The notes beneath the pieces are model-generated. The model saw only the letters and a program-made list of their open reading frames with translations. It searched no databases and had not been told where the DNA came from. From positions 33,863 through 97,862 of the forward strand of contig JAEWMJ010000029.1 of NCBI GenBank assembly GCA_023393165.1: a stretch of 64,000 nt of DNA. The letters are read 5' to 3'. The DNA is from Bacillota bacterium (GTDB lineage: Bacteria; Bacillota; Clostridia; Christensenellales; Christensenellaceae). Both the position numbers and the translations under genes were made by a program. This document shows positions 49,942 to 59,688 of the stretch, piece after piece (position 1 is the stretch's first letter; each line of letters opens with the position of its first letter).

Positions 49942-51741
49942 ATGAGTAAATCAACAAACAAAGGCATTTCACGCCTGTTTGAATTCTCAGGAAAGTACAG
50001 ACCGCTTGTTGCGGTTTCCGGAATACTTTCCGCAATAAGTGCGGTGATAACGCTTTTACCGTTCGTCTGCATTTATTATGTGGTACAGGAAATACTGCTT
50101 GCCGCTCCCGATATCGCAAGCGTGGACGCCGGCCGCCTGAACATGCTGGGCTGGCTGGCGGTGGGGCTTGCGGCCGCAGCGTTCGTTCTGTACTTCGCCG
50201 CTTTAATGTGTTCGCATATAGCCGCATTCCATACGGCCAAAAACATGAAATCCCAGACGCTGCATCACCTGATCCGCCTTCCTCTGGGATTCCATACGGC
50301 CAATTCAAGCGGAAAACTGCGTAAAATCATCGACGAAAACGCCGGCCAGACCGAAACCTTTATTGCGCACCAGATCCCCGACCTGATCGGTTCCTTTGTC
50401 ACGCCTGTTGCCATAATCGTTCTTCTGGTGCTGTTTGACTGGAGGCTCGGACTCCTGAGCCTGTCCACGCTCGCAATAGGCTTTCTCATCCAGACGCGGA
50501 TGACCTCCAGGGAATCGCTTGGTTTTATGCAGCAATATCAGGATTCGCTTGAAGACATGAACAACGAGGCGGTGGAATATGTACGGGGAATTTCGGTTGT
50601 CAAGGTGTTCGGCCAGACCGTACACTCCTTTAAACGATTTTATCAATCTATCATGCAGTATAAAAATTATGTTACGGAATACGCGCTTTCCATGCAAAAA
50701 CCGATGACCGCCTTTGTCACGGTAATCAACGGAGCGTTTTTCCTGCTGGTTCCGGCAGGTGTCCTGATGTCCGGCGGCGCAGCCGATTACAAAAGCTTTT
50801 TACTCAGTTTTATTTTCTATGTTATTTTCACGCCCGCTTGCGCGGCAATGCTGATGAAGGTGATGTATTCCAGCTCCTATCGCATGGTCGCCGAAGAATC
50901 GGTCCGCCGGATCGACGCCCTTCTGGCGGAGAAACCCCTTGAAAGCGCAAAATCTCAGAAACTCCCGCAGGGTTTTGGCATCGTATTATCAGGCGTCTCA
51001 TTCACCTATCCAGGCGCCCTGGTTCCCGCAGTGCACGAAGTCAGCTTCTCCGTACCCGAGGGCTCTGCAACCGCATTGGTAGGTCCTTCGGGAGGCGGAA
51101 AATCAACGATCGCCAGCCTGATACCCCGGTTTTGGGATGTGGATTCAGGCAGCATTAAAATCGGGGATGCAGATGTGCGCGAGATCCCCCCGGATGCGCT
51201 TATGAAGCAGATAGCCTTCGTATTTCAGAATACGCGTTTATTTAAAGCCAGTATACTGGACAATATTCTGGCCGCCCGTCCCAGCGCGACAAGAAATGAA
51301 GCGCTTGCGGCAGCCTACGCCGCCCAATGCCAGGATATTTTGGAAAAGCTGCCCCAGGGCCTGGATACCGTAATCGGCGCAAAAGGCATTTACCTTTCGG
51401 GAGGCGAGCAGCAGAGAATCGCCCTTGCCCGCGCGATCCTGAAGGACGCGCCCATTATTGTCCTGGATGAAGCCACTGCGTTTTCAGATCCGGAAAACGA
51501 GCATCAGATCCAGCTTGCCTTGAGACAGCTTGTCCGGGGAAAAACAGTACTGATGATCGCCCATCGGCTCTCAACCGTACAAAACGCGGATCAGATTATT
51601 GTAGTCGAAGGCGGCTCGGTGATTGAAATCGGCTCGCATAATGAACTGATTCAAGGCAACGGATTATATGCCCGGATGTGGCGGGACTACCAGACCTCTG
51701 TATTATGGGGGATCGGGAAGGAGGAATCTCATGTTTCGTAA
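49942..51741 (+). CDS. ABC transporter, fused membrane and ATPase domains, subunit 1 (siderophore type)
   Basis: A 599-residue half-transporter: six membrane helices in residues about 20-315, then an ABC domain with GPSGGGKST, LSGGEQQRIALARAIL and IIVLDEATAFSDPENE. The AF(S/A)DPENE wording after Walker B is typical of the YbtP/YbtQ and IrtAB group, exporter-fold proteins that import Fe-siderophores. Downstream of a metal box and an AraC regulator, with GAAAGGAGC before the ATG. It pairs with the next gene, which it overlaps by 11 bases. Confidence 0.85.
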   Translation: MSKSTNKGISRLFEFSGKYRPLVAVSGILSAISAVITLLPFVCIYYVVQEILLAAPDIASVDAGRLNMLGWLAVGLAAAAFVLYFAALMCSHIAAFHTAKNMKSQTLHHLIRLPLGFHTANSSGKLRKIIDENAGQTETFIAHQIPDLIGSFVTPVAIIVLLVLFDWRLGLLSLSTLAIGFLIQTRMTSRESLGFMQQYQDSLEDMNNEAVEYVRGISVVKVFGQTVHSFKRFYQSIMQYKNYVTEYALSMQKPMTAFVTVINGAFFLLVPAGVLMSGGAADYKSFLLSFIFYVIFTPACAAMLMKVMYSSSYRMVAEESVRRIDALLAEKPLESAKSQKLPQGFGIVLSGVSFTYPGALVPAVHEVSFSVPEGSATALVGPSGGGKSTIASLIPRFWDVDSGSIKIGDADVREIPPDALMKQIAFVFQNTRLFKASILDNILAARPSATRNEALAAAYAAQCQDILEKLPQGLDTVIGAKGIYLSGGEQQRIALARAILKDAPIIVLDEATAFSDPENEHQIQLALRQLVRGKTVLMIAHRLSTVQNADQIIVVEGGSVIEIGSHNELIQGNGLYARMWRDYQTSVLWGIGKEESHVS

Positions 51742-53461
51742 ATTATTCGCTTTGAGCGAAAAAGGCGCGGCCGACCTGAAAAAAGGGATCGCGTCCTGCG
51801 CTGCAGCCAACATCAGCCTGATGTTGCCTGTCGGGCTCCTGATCATGCTTCTTGGAGAAATGATCAGGCCCTTGTTTGGGGGCGACGCCGGAACGCCGGA
51901 TGTCTGGCTTTACACCGGTCTTGCGGCGGCCGTACTCGCTGTTATTTTTGCAGCGCACTATATAGAATACAGGTTCACCTATGTATCGGCTTATGCGGAA
52001 AGCGCCAACCGGCGAATCTCGTTGGCGGAAAAACTCCGGCAGCTTCCCTTGTCCTTTTTCGGCCAGCGTGATTTAAGCGAACTGACCACCACAATGATGG
52101 GCGACTGCACCGAACTGGAGCATACGTTTTCCCACGCGGTACCGCAACTATTCGGCGCCGTCATTTCAATTATACTGGTGGGGATCGGTCTCTTCGCTTT
52201 TGAATGGCGCATGGCGCTTTGCGTTATGATGGCGCTGCCGTTGTCCCTGATTATTGTGTTTGGCAGCAAAAAATTGCAGGATAGATTCGGCGTTAAAAAA
52301 GTAAATGCAAAACTGATTTCCGCAGACGGCATTCAGGAGTGCCTTGAAACGGTCCGGGAACTGAAGGCCTGCAGCATGGAACGGGAATACCTCCAAAAAC
52401 TCGATGAAAAATTGGACGAGGTGATCCGCGCCTCCATCCGTTCGGAACTGGTGACGGGCTGCTTTATTTCTTCCGCAACCATCGTTCTGCGTCTGGGCTT
52501 TGCCGCCACCATCCTCGTCGGCGCTGGCCTGCTTGGCAGCGGTAAAATTGATTTTCTGACCTATCTGATTTTTCTTCTGGCTGCTTCCCGCATCTACGAC
52601 CCGCTGGCGACCATATTTATGCAGACAGCCGAGCTGTTCAATGCAAGAATACAGATCCGCCGGATGCAGGCCATGGAAAACCAGCCTGTGCAGCAGGGGG
52701 CTCAAGACTTGACCCCAAAAGGCTTTGATATAGTTTTTAAAAACGTGACTTTTTCCTATAATGAAGAGGAAGTGCTGCATAATGTTTCCTTTACGGCAAA
52801 GCAGGGCGAGGTGACGGCTCTGGTCGGTCCTTCGGGCAGCGGAAAAAGTACCGCCGCCAAGCTTGCAGCGAGATTCTGGGACGCAGGCAGCGGAAGCGTG
52901 TCCATTGGCGGCATAGACGTTTCTTCAATTGAACCCGAGACGCTGCTAAAATATTATTCCATTGTTTTTCAGGATGTTGTGCTGTTTGGCGGCAGCATCA
53001 TGGAAAATATCCGCCTTGGCCGGCGCGGCGCTACGGATGAGGAGGTATACGCAGCCGCAAAAGCCGCGCAATGCGATGAATTCATCTCCCGTTTTCCCGG
53101 CGGATATCAGACAATCATTGGCGAAAACGGAGCAACCTTGTCCGGCGGAGAAAGGCAGCGTATCTCCATCGCCCGCGCACTCCTGAAGGACGCCCCCATC
53201 ATTCTGCTGGATGAGGCTACCGCTTCGCTGGACGTTGAAAACGAAACGCAGATACAATTGGCCCTCTCCACGCTCATACGCAATAAAACCGTGCTGGTCA
53301 TTGCCCACCGCATGCGCACGGTTGCGGGCGCGGATAAAATTGTCGTCCTGCAGAACGGCAGGATGTCCGAACAGGGAAATCACCAGGGATTGATGGACAG
53401 AAAAGGATTGTACGCGCGTCTTTATTCGCTTCAGCAGAAATCGGCCGCGTGGAAATTATAA
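51731..53461 (+). CDS. ABC transporter, fused membrane and ATPase domains, subunit 2
   Basis: A 576-residue half-transporter; the ATG at 51731 (GGAGG upstream) is chosen over an earlier in-frame ATG. Membrane helices occupy residues about 15-290; the ABC domain carries GPSGSGKST, LSGGERQRISIARALL and ILLDEATASLDVENE. With the preceding protein it forms a heterodimer. A perfect terminator follows at 53597-53630. Import of a ferric or other metal chelate is inferred from the metal box and family; peptide or drug export is the alternative. Confidence 0.85.
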   Translation: MFRKLFALSEKGAADLKKGIASCAAANISLMLPVGLLIMLLGEMIRPLFGGDAGTPDVWLYTGLAAAVLAVIFAAHYIEYRFTYVSAYAESANRRISLAEKLRQLPLSFFGQRDLSELTTTMMGDCTELEHTFSHAVPQLFGAVISIILVGIGLFAFEWRMALCVMMALPLSLIIVFGSKKLQDRFGVKKVNAKLISADGIQECLETVRELKACSMEREYLQKLDEKLDEVIRASIRSELVTGCFISSATIVLRLGFAATILVGAGLLGSGKIDFLTYLIFLLAASRIYDPLATIFMQTAELFNARIQIRRMQAMENQPVQQGAQDLTPKGFDIVFKNVTFSYNEEEVLHNVSFTAKQGEVTALVGPSGSGKSTAAKLAARFWDAGSGSVSIGGIDVSSIEPETLLKYYSIVFQDVVLFGGSIMENIRLGRRGATDEEVYAAAKAAQCDEFISRFPGGYQTIIGENGATLSGGERQRISIARALLKDAPIILLDEATASLDVENETQIQLALSTLIRNKTVLVIAHRMRTVAGADKIVVLQNGRMSEQGNHQGLMDRKGLYARLYSLQQKSAAWKL

Positions 53462-53596
53462 ACGCGATGAATTATGTTATTTGGATAACGAGCGTTATTT
53501 GTTATAAAAGGCAAAAGCCGAACCTTCCTGCAAAAGTTATCTTTTCCGGAAAGATAAATAACGGCAATTCATTTGCGGTAAACTGATAGAGCGCCA

Positions 53597-53630
53597 GAAA
53601 TCCGCTCAAATGAGCGGATTTCTTTCAATA
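53597..53630 (+). terminator. Terminator after the paired ABC transporter
   Basis: Perfect 12-base arms GAAATCCGCTCA / TGAGCGGATTTC with a two-base AA between, followed by TTTC. Confidence 0.8.
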
Positions 53631-53680
53631 GCCCTCTTTTACAATAATAACATCATTATGTGTCTGCAATAAAGTAATGA

Positions 53681-54019
53681 CTAATCGTCAAAATCTATAT
53701 CATATTCTGCCATTACCGGGTAATAGTAGTCGTCGTAAATATAATCGCACCGCCCGAACCTGTCGCAACAACGCCCGTATCTATCGCAGCAACGGCCATA
53801 TCTGTCATAAGTATAACACGGTCTGTATCCCGGATCTATTACAATCGGCACTGGGATAATCTGCCTGCGCGGGAAACGCCTTGGAAAACGGCGGAAATCG
53901 TCGCGCCTTCTGTCACGCCAACGGTCATCTCTGCCATCGCGCCAACGGTCATCCCTGCCGTCGCGCATACCGCCCTGCATCCCGGGACCCTGAACGGGTA
54001 CATCTGTATCAAAGTACAT
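53681..54019 (-). CDS. Low-complexity Arg/Asp/Tyr/Cys-rich protein
   Basis: A 112-residue protein with a good start (GGAGGCAAATTA before the ATG). Three parts are seen: an N-terminal region with DGRDDRWR repeated twice and an Arg-rich stretch (RRFPRRFPRR), a hydrophobic bridge QIIPVPIVIDPG, and three copies of the heptad-like DRYGRCC / DRFGRCD ending in an acidic Tyr-rich tail. I do not recognise a family. Its repeats and charge pattern suggest a structural or surface protein; the Cys pairs could bind metal. It is transcribed alone, toward the ABC transporter terminator. Confidence 0.65.
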   Translation of the reverse strand: MYFDTDVPVQGPGMQGGMRDGRDDRWRDGRDDRWRDRRRDDFRRFPRRFPRRQIIPVPIVIDPGYRPCYTYDRYGRCCDRYGRCCDRFGRCDYIYDDYYYPVMAEYDIDFDD

Positions 54020-54134
54020 TAATTTGCCTCCTTTCCACAGTGATTCCTATAAAAGAAATGAATTTCTATTTTTGTTTATAGTATGTAACCGGCTTTTATA
54101 ATGTTCTATATTAACAGGCTTCTTTTATACCCTC

Positions 54135-54165
54135 ATAAAAAAAGCATAAGCCAAAAACCTATGCT
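54135..54165 (-). terminator. Terminator of the AAA ATPase gene
   Basis: AGCATA/TATGCT arms around a short loop; on the minus strand the stem is followed by TTTTTTT. It lies 25 bases after the stop codon at 54190. Confidence 0.7.
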
Positions 54166-54189
54166 CCTTGTGCTATATATGGAAAAGAT

Positions 54190-54942
54190 TTAATCTTCCA
54201 GAAGATGCTTCAGCATTCTTTCGGGGTTGTTTAAAAATTGTTTTGTCAGGATAAAATGTTCTGTCTGCTGATACGGGGTGAGCTCGATATCGTCGTCCGT
54301 TAATACGTAAGTATCTGCGTGCGGATATGCAATCAGCATGGGAGAATGTGTTGCAATGATAAACTGTGAGTTTTCACCCGCCAGATAATCTATCTGCGCA
54401 AGCAGCGTAAGTTGTTTGGACGGCGAAAGCGCCGCCTCAGGCTCGTCAAGTATATACAGTCCCTTCCCCCCAAACCGGTTTAAAACAAGCGACAGAAAGC
54501 TCTCGCCATGTGACTGTTCATGCAGTGATTTGCCGCCGTAACTGTCTTTGATCATGGGCGCGCCGGCCAATTCCCGATCCAAATCTTCAATATAACTGGC
54601 TACGTTATAAAAGCTTTCCGCTCTTAAAAAATAGCCGTCCGAAGGCCTGCGGACGCCCCTTGTCAGATGAAGCTTCCCGTGCAGCGGCGAATGGGACGTA
54701 TAAGTGGAAAAATTAAAGTTTTTGCTGCCGCCCTCCGGATTAAAGCCGTATGCAACTGCAATGGCTTCCAATAGCGTGGATTTGCCCGATCCGTTTTCCC
54801 CAATAAAAAACGTGACCTTTTTATTGAATTCAATTTCTCCTTTTTTAGCCAGATTTCTTACGACCGGCAGGCGGAAAACATAGGATCTCCCCTCATCCAC
54901 GTCTTTATCCAGATATATTTTTCGAATATACTGATCGTTCAT
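54190..54942 (-). CDS. AAA-type ATPase (AAA_21/RecF-like)
   Basis: A 250-residue ATPase of the overcoming-lysogenisation/RecF-SMC-like group: Walker A GENGSGKST, signature-like SHGESFLSLVLNRF, Walker B LYILDEPEAALS and the D-loop THSPMLIA. The ATG at 54942 (AGGAAGGT upstream) is taken as start. Such single-domain ATPases occur widely in Firmicutes chromosomes and near defence genes; no partner nuclease is next to it. The role is unknown. Confidence 0.82.
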   Translation of the reverse strand: MNDQYIRKIYLDKDVDEGRSYVFRLPVVRNLAKKGEIEFNKKVTFFIGENGSGKSTLLEAIAVAYGFNPEGGSKNFNFSTYTSHSPLHGKLHLTRGVRRPSDGYFLRAESFYNVASYIEDLDRELAGAPMIKDSYGGKSLHEQSHGESFLSLVLNRFGGKGLYILDEPEAALSPSKQLTLLAQIDYLAGENSQFIIATHSPMLIAYPHADTYVLTDDDIELTPYQQTEHFILTKQFLNNPERMLKHLLED

Positions 54943-55149
54943 CAAGCAAAGCACCTTCCTGAAAACCAAATCCGAAACGGGATTCCTGGAACATTATAGC
55001 ACAAACCCTCATTTACCGCCATTCAGCATGCCTTCTCCTTGAAAGCGCTTGTGCATTACCGTATACGCTGTCAGGCAAATGTTGTAAATTTTAATCAAAA
55101 TGTATTATACTATTAGTGTGGCCTGAAACCAGCTTGGAGGAGCAGAAAA

Positions 55150-57024
55150 ATGGAAAACAACACGGGTATCGATCAAAACGATATTGCGCGGGACCATATT
55201 CCAGTCACATACCGGCGTTCTGCAAATAAAACCGCAAGTAAAGCTGGCGGCTGGGCGTTTGCCGCTCTGTCTCTTCTTTTTGGCCTGCTGCAGATCGCAT
55301 ACCTTTTTTTCAGTCACAGGTCCGGCTATGAATATATTTACGATTGGATGTTTTACGCAGTAAACGCTGCGATCCCGGCCTTCGCTTTTTTGTCTGTTCT
55401 TTTGTTCTTCCATGGAAAAAAACCAGCGGTATTTGCCGCCGCGGTAACTTTTGCGGCGCTGCTCTGCCTCGATCTTTTTGCATTTTTTTCATTCGGCCTT
55501 GGTACGGCAAGTATTGTCAGCGTATCTCCGGATCTGACGCACAGGATGATCTTAAAGCAGGAGGATGCTACCGGAAAAGTAACCGCTTACCGCAGTCCGA
55601 TTCTTGTATTTGCCCGCAGGTATGAGCAATTTTCAGATACCGCAGGCGGCCCGCTCAAAATCCAGTGGCTCGCCCCGGATGTCTGTGCGGTGACATATAC
55701 GGATACTAACGGGTTCCTTCACCAGTATGTCGGCACCTTTGGCGACCGCGGCAACGGCATTACCTATTATGAGGTCAAAGACGCCATACGGGGAGATTGG
55801 GCCATGAACGCAAAAAACGCGGACGGCAACACGCTTGAAGCCAACGATACCGGCATTACCATAAAAAGCGGCGATACAACGGAAACTTTTGATTATAAGG
55901 ACTGTAAACAGTTCGGCACCCTTGCCCTTGTTCTATACCGCGGCAACCTGCCGCAATGGACGATTACGCTGGACAGCAACTGCAAAATATTGAACGAATT
56001 CCGCATTCTGGCAGACGGAGGCACCATCACTCTCTGCCGTGTCTCCATGGACAAAACCGCTCCATTCAGTTATTTCCGAACAAACGATCCGCTCGCCGGT
56101 GTTGCATCGGCAGCAGCGCCCGAAACCGTTTCCGTACCGCCGGCATCCGCAAGTCCCACAAAAAATCTGACTTCTGATTTTTCCGATCTAAAAAAATATG
56201 GTCCCAAAGAGGTTGTAATATTTATTACCCCCTCCCAGGACTTTTTTGAAATCGGAAAAGCGGCAGTGTATGCGGATATGAAACGGCCCGGCGTAGCTAA
56301 CATCGATACCATATTGCAGATTACGCAAATGAAGCTTCTTGCGGGAGATCTAAATGATTTTTTGATCGAAATACAATCCAGTTTATCCAGTCAGCTTGGG
56401 CCTTCCCAATATAACGTTACTTACCGAATACAAAAAGGAAACGGCGTTTTCGGCGCGGCGGATGTTTTTAATGTTCAGGGAACGGAAGGCTTAAAAGCGC
56501 TTGATCCTCCGCAAATCAAGGATATGTCAAAGGATAACGCATTCCGGTTGTTTATTCCCCGGTCAATGTTTGAATTGACTCCTGAAGAAGTGCAGCAGCA
56601 GGAATTGGCCGCCGCCGGGCAGCTTAAGGATCTGCTTGAAGAATCACCCGACCTCTCAGATTTTGATTCTATGCAGGGCCTGGTAAAAGTTCAAAGCGAT
56701 TCAAACGATATGTTCATGATAGCGCGCCTGGCCTTGGAGGAACACTTGAAAAAGTTTGCCGCGGGCGGTACTGACAGAGATGTGCAGATGACCGATATGT
56801 TTATCTTCGCGGGAGACGCAAACGAATTTATAATTTATGTACAATATAAATCTCCCGGAACCGCTTACGCCAGGCTCCGGATTAAAAAAGGCGACGGGGT
56901 TTACCTTGCGATGGTAAGCGGCTACGACGAAATAGGGCCCGCAGGTCTCGTTCCCATTGATCCCCCAAAGTATAAGGATGCATCAAACGATCCCGCCTAC
57001 CATTTCTTCGTCCCGGCCGAATAA
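55150..57024 (+). CDS. Membrane-anchored protein with a duplicated external domain
   Basis: A 624-residue protein. The N-terminal part has three membrane segments (about 36-57, 72-92 and 97-120). The rest is external and includes two copies of one domain: one around DFFEIGKAAVYADMKR to DPPQIKDMSKDNAFRLFIPR, the second around DMFMIARLALEEHLKKF to DPPKYKDASNDPAYHFFVPA. Both copies end in the same DPP-x-(I/Y)KD...F(I/V)P pattern, so the domain is duplicated. GGAGG precedes the ATG. I do not recognise the family. No operon partner is seen. Confidence 0.65.
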   Translation: MENNTGIDQNDIARDHIPVTYRRSANKTASKAGGWAFAALSLLFGLLQIAYLFFSHRSGYEYIYDWMFYAVNAAIPAFAFLSVLLFFHGKKPAVFAAAVTFAALLCLDLFAFFSFGLGTASIVSVSPDLTHRMILKQEDATGKVTAYRSPILVFARRYEQFSDTAGGPLKIQWLAPDVCAVTYTDTNGFLHQYVGTFGDRGNGITYYEVKDAIRGDWAMNAKNADGNTLEANDTGITIKSGDTTETFDYKDCKQFGTLALVLYRGNLPQWTITLDSNCKILNEFRILADGGTITLCRVSMDKTAPFSYFRTNDPLAGVASAAAPETVSVPPASASPTKNLTSDFSDLKKYGPKEVVIFITPSQDFFEIGKAAVYADMKRPGVANIDTILQITQMKLLAGDLNDFLIEIQSSLSSQLGPSQYNVTYRIQKGNGVFGAADVFNVQGTEGLKALDPPQIKDMSKDNAFRLFIPRSMFELTPEEVQQQELAAAGQLKDLLEESPDLSDFDSMQGLVKVQSDSNDMFMIARLALEEHLKKFAAGGTDRDVQMTDMFIFAGDANEFIIYVQYKSPGTAYARLRIKKGDGVYLAMVSGYDEIGPAGLVPIDPPKYKDASNDPAYHFFVPAE

Positions 57025-57032
57025 TATTTATG

Positions 57033-57506
57033 TTATCCTAAACGCTCCGACTGCACCGCCTGAACAAACTCAACCGGATGCTGTATGATCTTTGCCGTTT
57101 CTTCAGCGGAGAAGCCCTCTGAAAGATATCTTTTCGCGATAAGCGCCATGGATTCGCCGATCTCTATGATGTGATGGTCAGGGTCGTAGATGCGCACGAC
57201 TCTCTGCTGCCACTCGTGTTTCTTTGGCGGATGAACGTATTCTATACCCGGATAATTTTTTAATTTCTCAACGAACGCTTCAAAATCATCCACTTCAAAA
57301 TACAGTTCCATGTTATTGGATTTTTCCACAACCGATTCCTTGGGAATATCGGTCAGCCACGCGAAATTTTGCTGGACAGCAAAGCCTCCGCTGAAAGTGA
57401 CGAACCATCCCAGGTCAAGCGCGACCGATTGATCAAATAAATCGGCATAAAACTTTTTGGATACCTCAACATCTTTGACCGCCAATAAGGCCAGTTTGAA
57501 TTCCAT
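57033..57506 (-). CDS. VOC (glyoxalase/bleomycin-resistance) family protein
   Basis: A 157-residue protein with the paired beta-alpha-beta-beta-beta pattern of the VOC fold (LALLAVKDVEVSKKFYADLF, NNMELYFEVDDFEAFVEKL, RVVRIYDPDHHIIEIGESM). It extends about 35 residues past the fold with a helical tail. Family members bind a metal and act as glyoxalases, dioxygenases or resistance proteins; which one cannot be told. It points toward the preceding gene, convergent with eight bases between stops. Confidence 0.82.
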   Translation of the reverse strand: MEFKLALLAVKDVEVSKKFYADLFDQSVALDLGWFVTFSGGFAVQQNFAWLTDIPKESVVEKSNNMELYFEVDDFEAFVEKLKNYPGIEYVHPPKKHEWQQRVVRIYDPDHHIIEIGESMALIAKRYLSEGFSAEETAKIIQHPVEFVQAVQSERLG

Positions 57507-57653
57507 TGGTTAATCCCCCCCCGTTCCTAATAATTAAATATTATACCATTTTCTTCTAGATAATGCCAGCAAATTGTTGTTTTGCATATCTGATGACTTT
57601 TCGGAAGTAAGCTGGTATACTGATGTTACCATTAATACAGAGAGGGTGAGCAT

Positions 57654-58643
57654 ATGAATGGACAGCAATCCAGGCTTGAATTGTTTGCAAGGAATACGCA
57701 GGTGATAAAAAAAGATTTTATATGGCAGAACACATTGATCAAGCGGCTCGCCGCATTATTGTATGCCGCAGAGAGCAAAGAAATGGACTGTGAGGCAATA
57801 CACGAAAGCCATGATCTGATCAAAAAACATACCGGACTCTTTTCCGCGTTCCGGGGCAATTCGGTAATCAGTATCGCAACAATGCTTTCGCTTAGCAGTG
57901 ACAGAAACGTGCAGCTTTCCAACACTCTTGAGGTATATGAGTTATTGAAAAAAGAGCATTTCAGAGCTTCTGATTTTCTTGTGGTGGCAGCCTACCAGAT
58001 CGCCGCGCATGCAAAAGCGTCTGATTTTGAGCATATAGTCCGGAGGACAAAAGCGTTTTATGACGGGATGAAACAGGAGCACTGGTTCCTTACCGGACAG
58101 GACGACTATATATTCGCAGCGATGCTCGGCCTCTCGGACGTTGAACTATCAGCCGGTTTGGACCGCATGCAACAACTGTACGACGACCTCAAGCCCGAAT
58201 TCTTCTCAGGTATAGGCTTGCAGTCCCTCGCTCAGGTCCTGGTCCTCAGTGGAAAATCCGCTGAAGCCGAGACCCGTGTCCTTGCGCTGCGGGATACATT
58301 CCGCGCGCGGGGCATCCGTCTGGACAGAACCTATACCCTGTCTTCGCTGGGTGTGCTCTCCCTGCTTCCTGCCGATATTGAGAAAATCGTACGCGAAGTC
58401 GACGAAGCGTACGAATACCTGCGCACACAAAAGGGTTTCGGTGCCTTTACGGTATCTAAACAGGAACTTCTGCTGCTATCCGCGGGGCTTGTTGCATTCG
58501 ATTATGTGGACCATGCAAAAAGCGGGATTGTAAACACAGCCATTTCCACAAGTATTGTCGATATCATCATCGCCCAGCAGGCGGCCATTGCGGCGGCGGC
58601 AGCTTCGTCGGCTGCTGCTGCGGGCGCTTCTTCTTCAGGCTGA
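57654..58643 (+). CDS. DUF4003 family protein
   Basis: A 329-residue, mostly helical cytoplasmic protein matching DUF4003 (RLAALLYAAESKEMDCEAIH, FRASDFLVVAAYQIAAHA, LTGQDDYIFAAMLGLSD). The function is unknown; relatives are widespread in Firmicutes. The C-terminus is an Ala/Ser-rich tail of about 30 residues. GAGGGTGAGC precedes the ATG. It stands alone. Confidence 0.78.
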   Translation: MNGQQSRLELFARNTQVIKKDFIWQNTLIKRLAALLYAAESKEMDCEAIHESHDLIKKHTGLFSAFRGNSVISIATMLSLSSDRNVQLSNTLEVYELLKKEHFRASDFLVVAAYQIAAHAKASDFEHIVRRTKAFYDGMKQEHWFLTGQDDYIFAAMLGLSDVELSAGLDRMQQLYDDLKPEFFSGIGLQSLAQVLVLSGKSAEAETRVLALRDTFRARGIRLDRTYTLSSLGVLSLLPADIEKIVREVDEAYEYLRTQKGFGAFTVSKQELLLLSAGLVAFDYVDHAKSGIVNTAISTSIVDIIIAQQAAIAAAAASSAAAAGASSSG

Positions 58644-58833
58644 CCGATGCTTTATGCGTTAATACTATATGTTCCGGATCATTACCACCCGGCTGCCCCA
58701 CGCGCGGCGTATTCAAATCCAACTGCCTCTTTTTATCAGGTCTTCGCGGATAGGATACGCTTTTCACGCTGTTTATACAGTTTTTGCTGATTCGCCGGAT
58801 CTGCGGCTAAGCCTGAGGCTGCAGAACTTCACG

Positions 58834-59154
58834 TTACTTCTTAAGTTTTATTGATTTGAAGCAAAGTTCGGACAAAGGTATTCCGGACTCATCACTGACA
58901 ATGGCCATTATCATGGCCGCGGTTTCCTCATCCACATTAACAAGCTGAAGCGTTCCGGCAGAAAAATCCTCAGACTTGTCTAAGACGGCGTTCTCAGCCT
59001 CTTCTTTGAGTTCTATTTTGTTTTCTTGCTTTTTGACGTTTATTGATCCCAGCAACTTTGAGAAAAGCTTGATCACCAGGCTTAGCGCAACCAATATGCC
59101 AAAAACCACGGCTATGATAAACAATGCAACCAATAAACTTTCTGAAACAGTAAT
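58834..59154 (-). CDS. OadG-like small subunit of a sodium-pumping decarboxylase, orphan
   Basis: About 106 residues: one membrane helix (LLVALFIIAVVFGILVALSL), a basic stretch and a C-terminal segment (ETAAMIMAIVSDESGIPLSE, then CFKSIKLKK) like the gamma subunit of oxaloacetate/methylmalonyl-CoA decarboxylase Na+ pumps. AGGAGG is at 59163-59168, and the only in-frame codon at normal spacing is ATT at 59154, a rare start; the first standard start (TTG, 59133) is 29 bases from AGGAGG. No alpha, beta or biotin-carrier genes are in the window, so it is an orphan here. Confidence 0.6.
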   Translation of the reverse strand: MTVSESLLVALFIIAVVFGILVALSLVIKLFSKLLGSINVKKQENKIELKEEAENAVLDKSEDFSAGTLQLVNVDEETAAMIMAIVSDESGIPLSELCFKSIKLKK

Positions 59155-59191
59155 CTGAATCGCCTCCTAAAAAAATTTTTTTATATATAAA

Positions 59192-59221
59192 AAGGCGGAG
59201 AGCTATACGCAGCTCTCCACC
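59192..59221 (-). terminator. Terminator upstream of the OadG-like gene
   Basis: GGAGAGCT / AGCTCTCC perfect arms with GC flanks; on the minus strand followed by TTTTT. It would end transcripts coming from the right before the OadG-like gene. Confidence 0.65.
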
Positions 59222-59688
59222 CTAAAAGCCAGAACTTGAAACAACACTGAATTGTTGCCAACCGGAATCATGGAATTATTAATTTTTCTTTATTTAAGGA
59301 TACACTATATGGCATATAAAGTCAAATAAAAGCTGTATTTGATTTTTTTCAGCCGTATTTGACTTTTAATCCGCCCCTTTTTTATATATCATGCAGCTTA
59401 CTCTAGATTCGATATAGTCGGGTACTTTGTCTTTTGGAATACCAAGGGCAAGAGAGAATTCGCCGTACAACAGCTCCTCAGCCTATAATCATACCATATA
59501 AAGGCGGCAATCTGTTCTGAAACGGTATGTTCATTCGCCAGAGTTGCTTGCCATAACTTTATATTAGCACTTGTTTTTTTTTAAATGTTAGTAAAATTTT
59601 TGGCATATATTAAAATTTTTTTATAAAAGCCGCTGAAAAACACTTACATGCGCCCATCGTTTTATGTTAAAATACGCCTTGAACAACG
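59222..59688. other. Intergenic region with a possible ORF fragment
   Basis: A minus-strand frame at 59366-59482 reads EELLYGEFSLALGIPKDKV and PDYIESRVSCMIYKKGAD before a stop, but it is closed upstream by a TAG and has no start signal. It looks like the end of a decayed gene. Nothing else is seen. Confidence 0.35.

Noticed and set aside
59366..59482. Possible small gene on the minus strand
   Set aside because: The frame is closed upstream by TAG and lacks a start; kept only as a possible decayed fragment.
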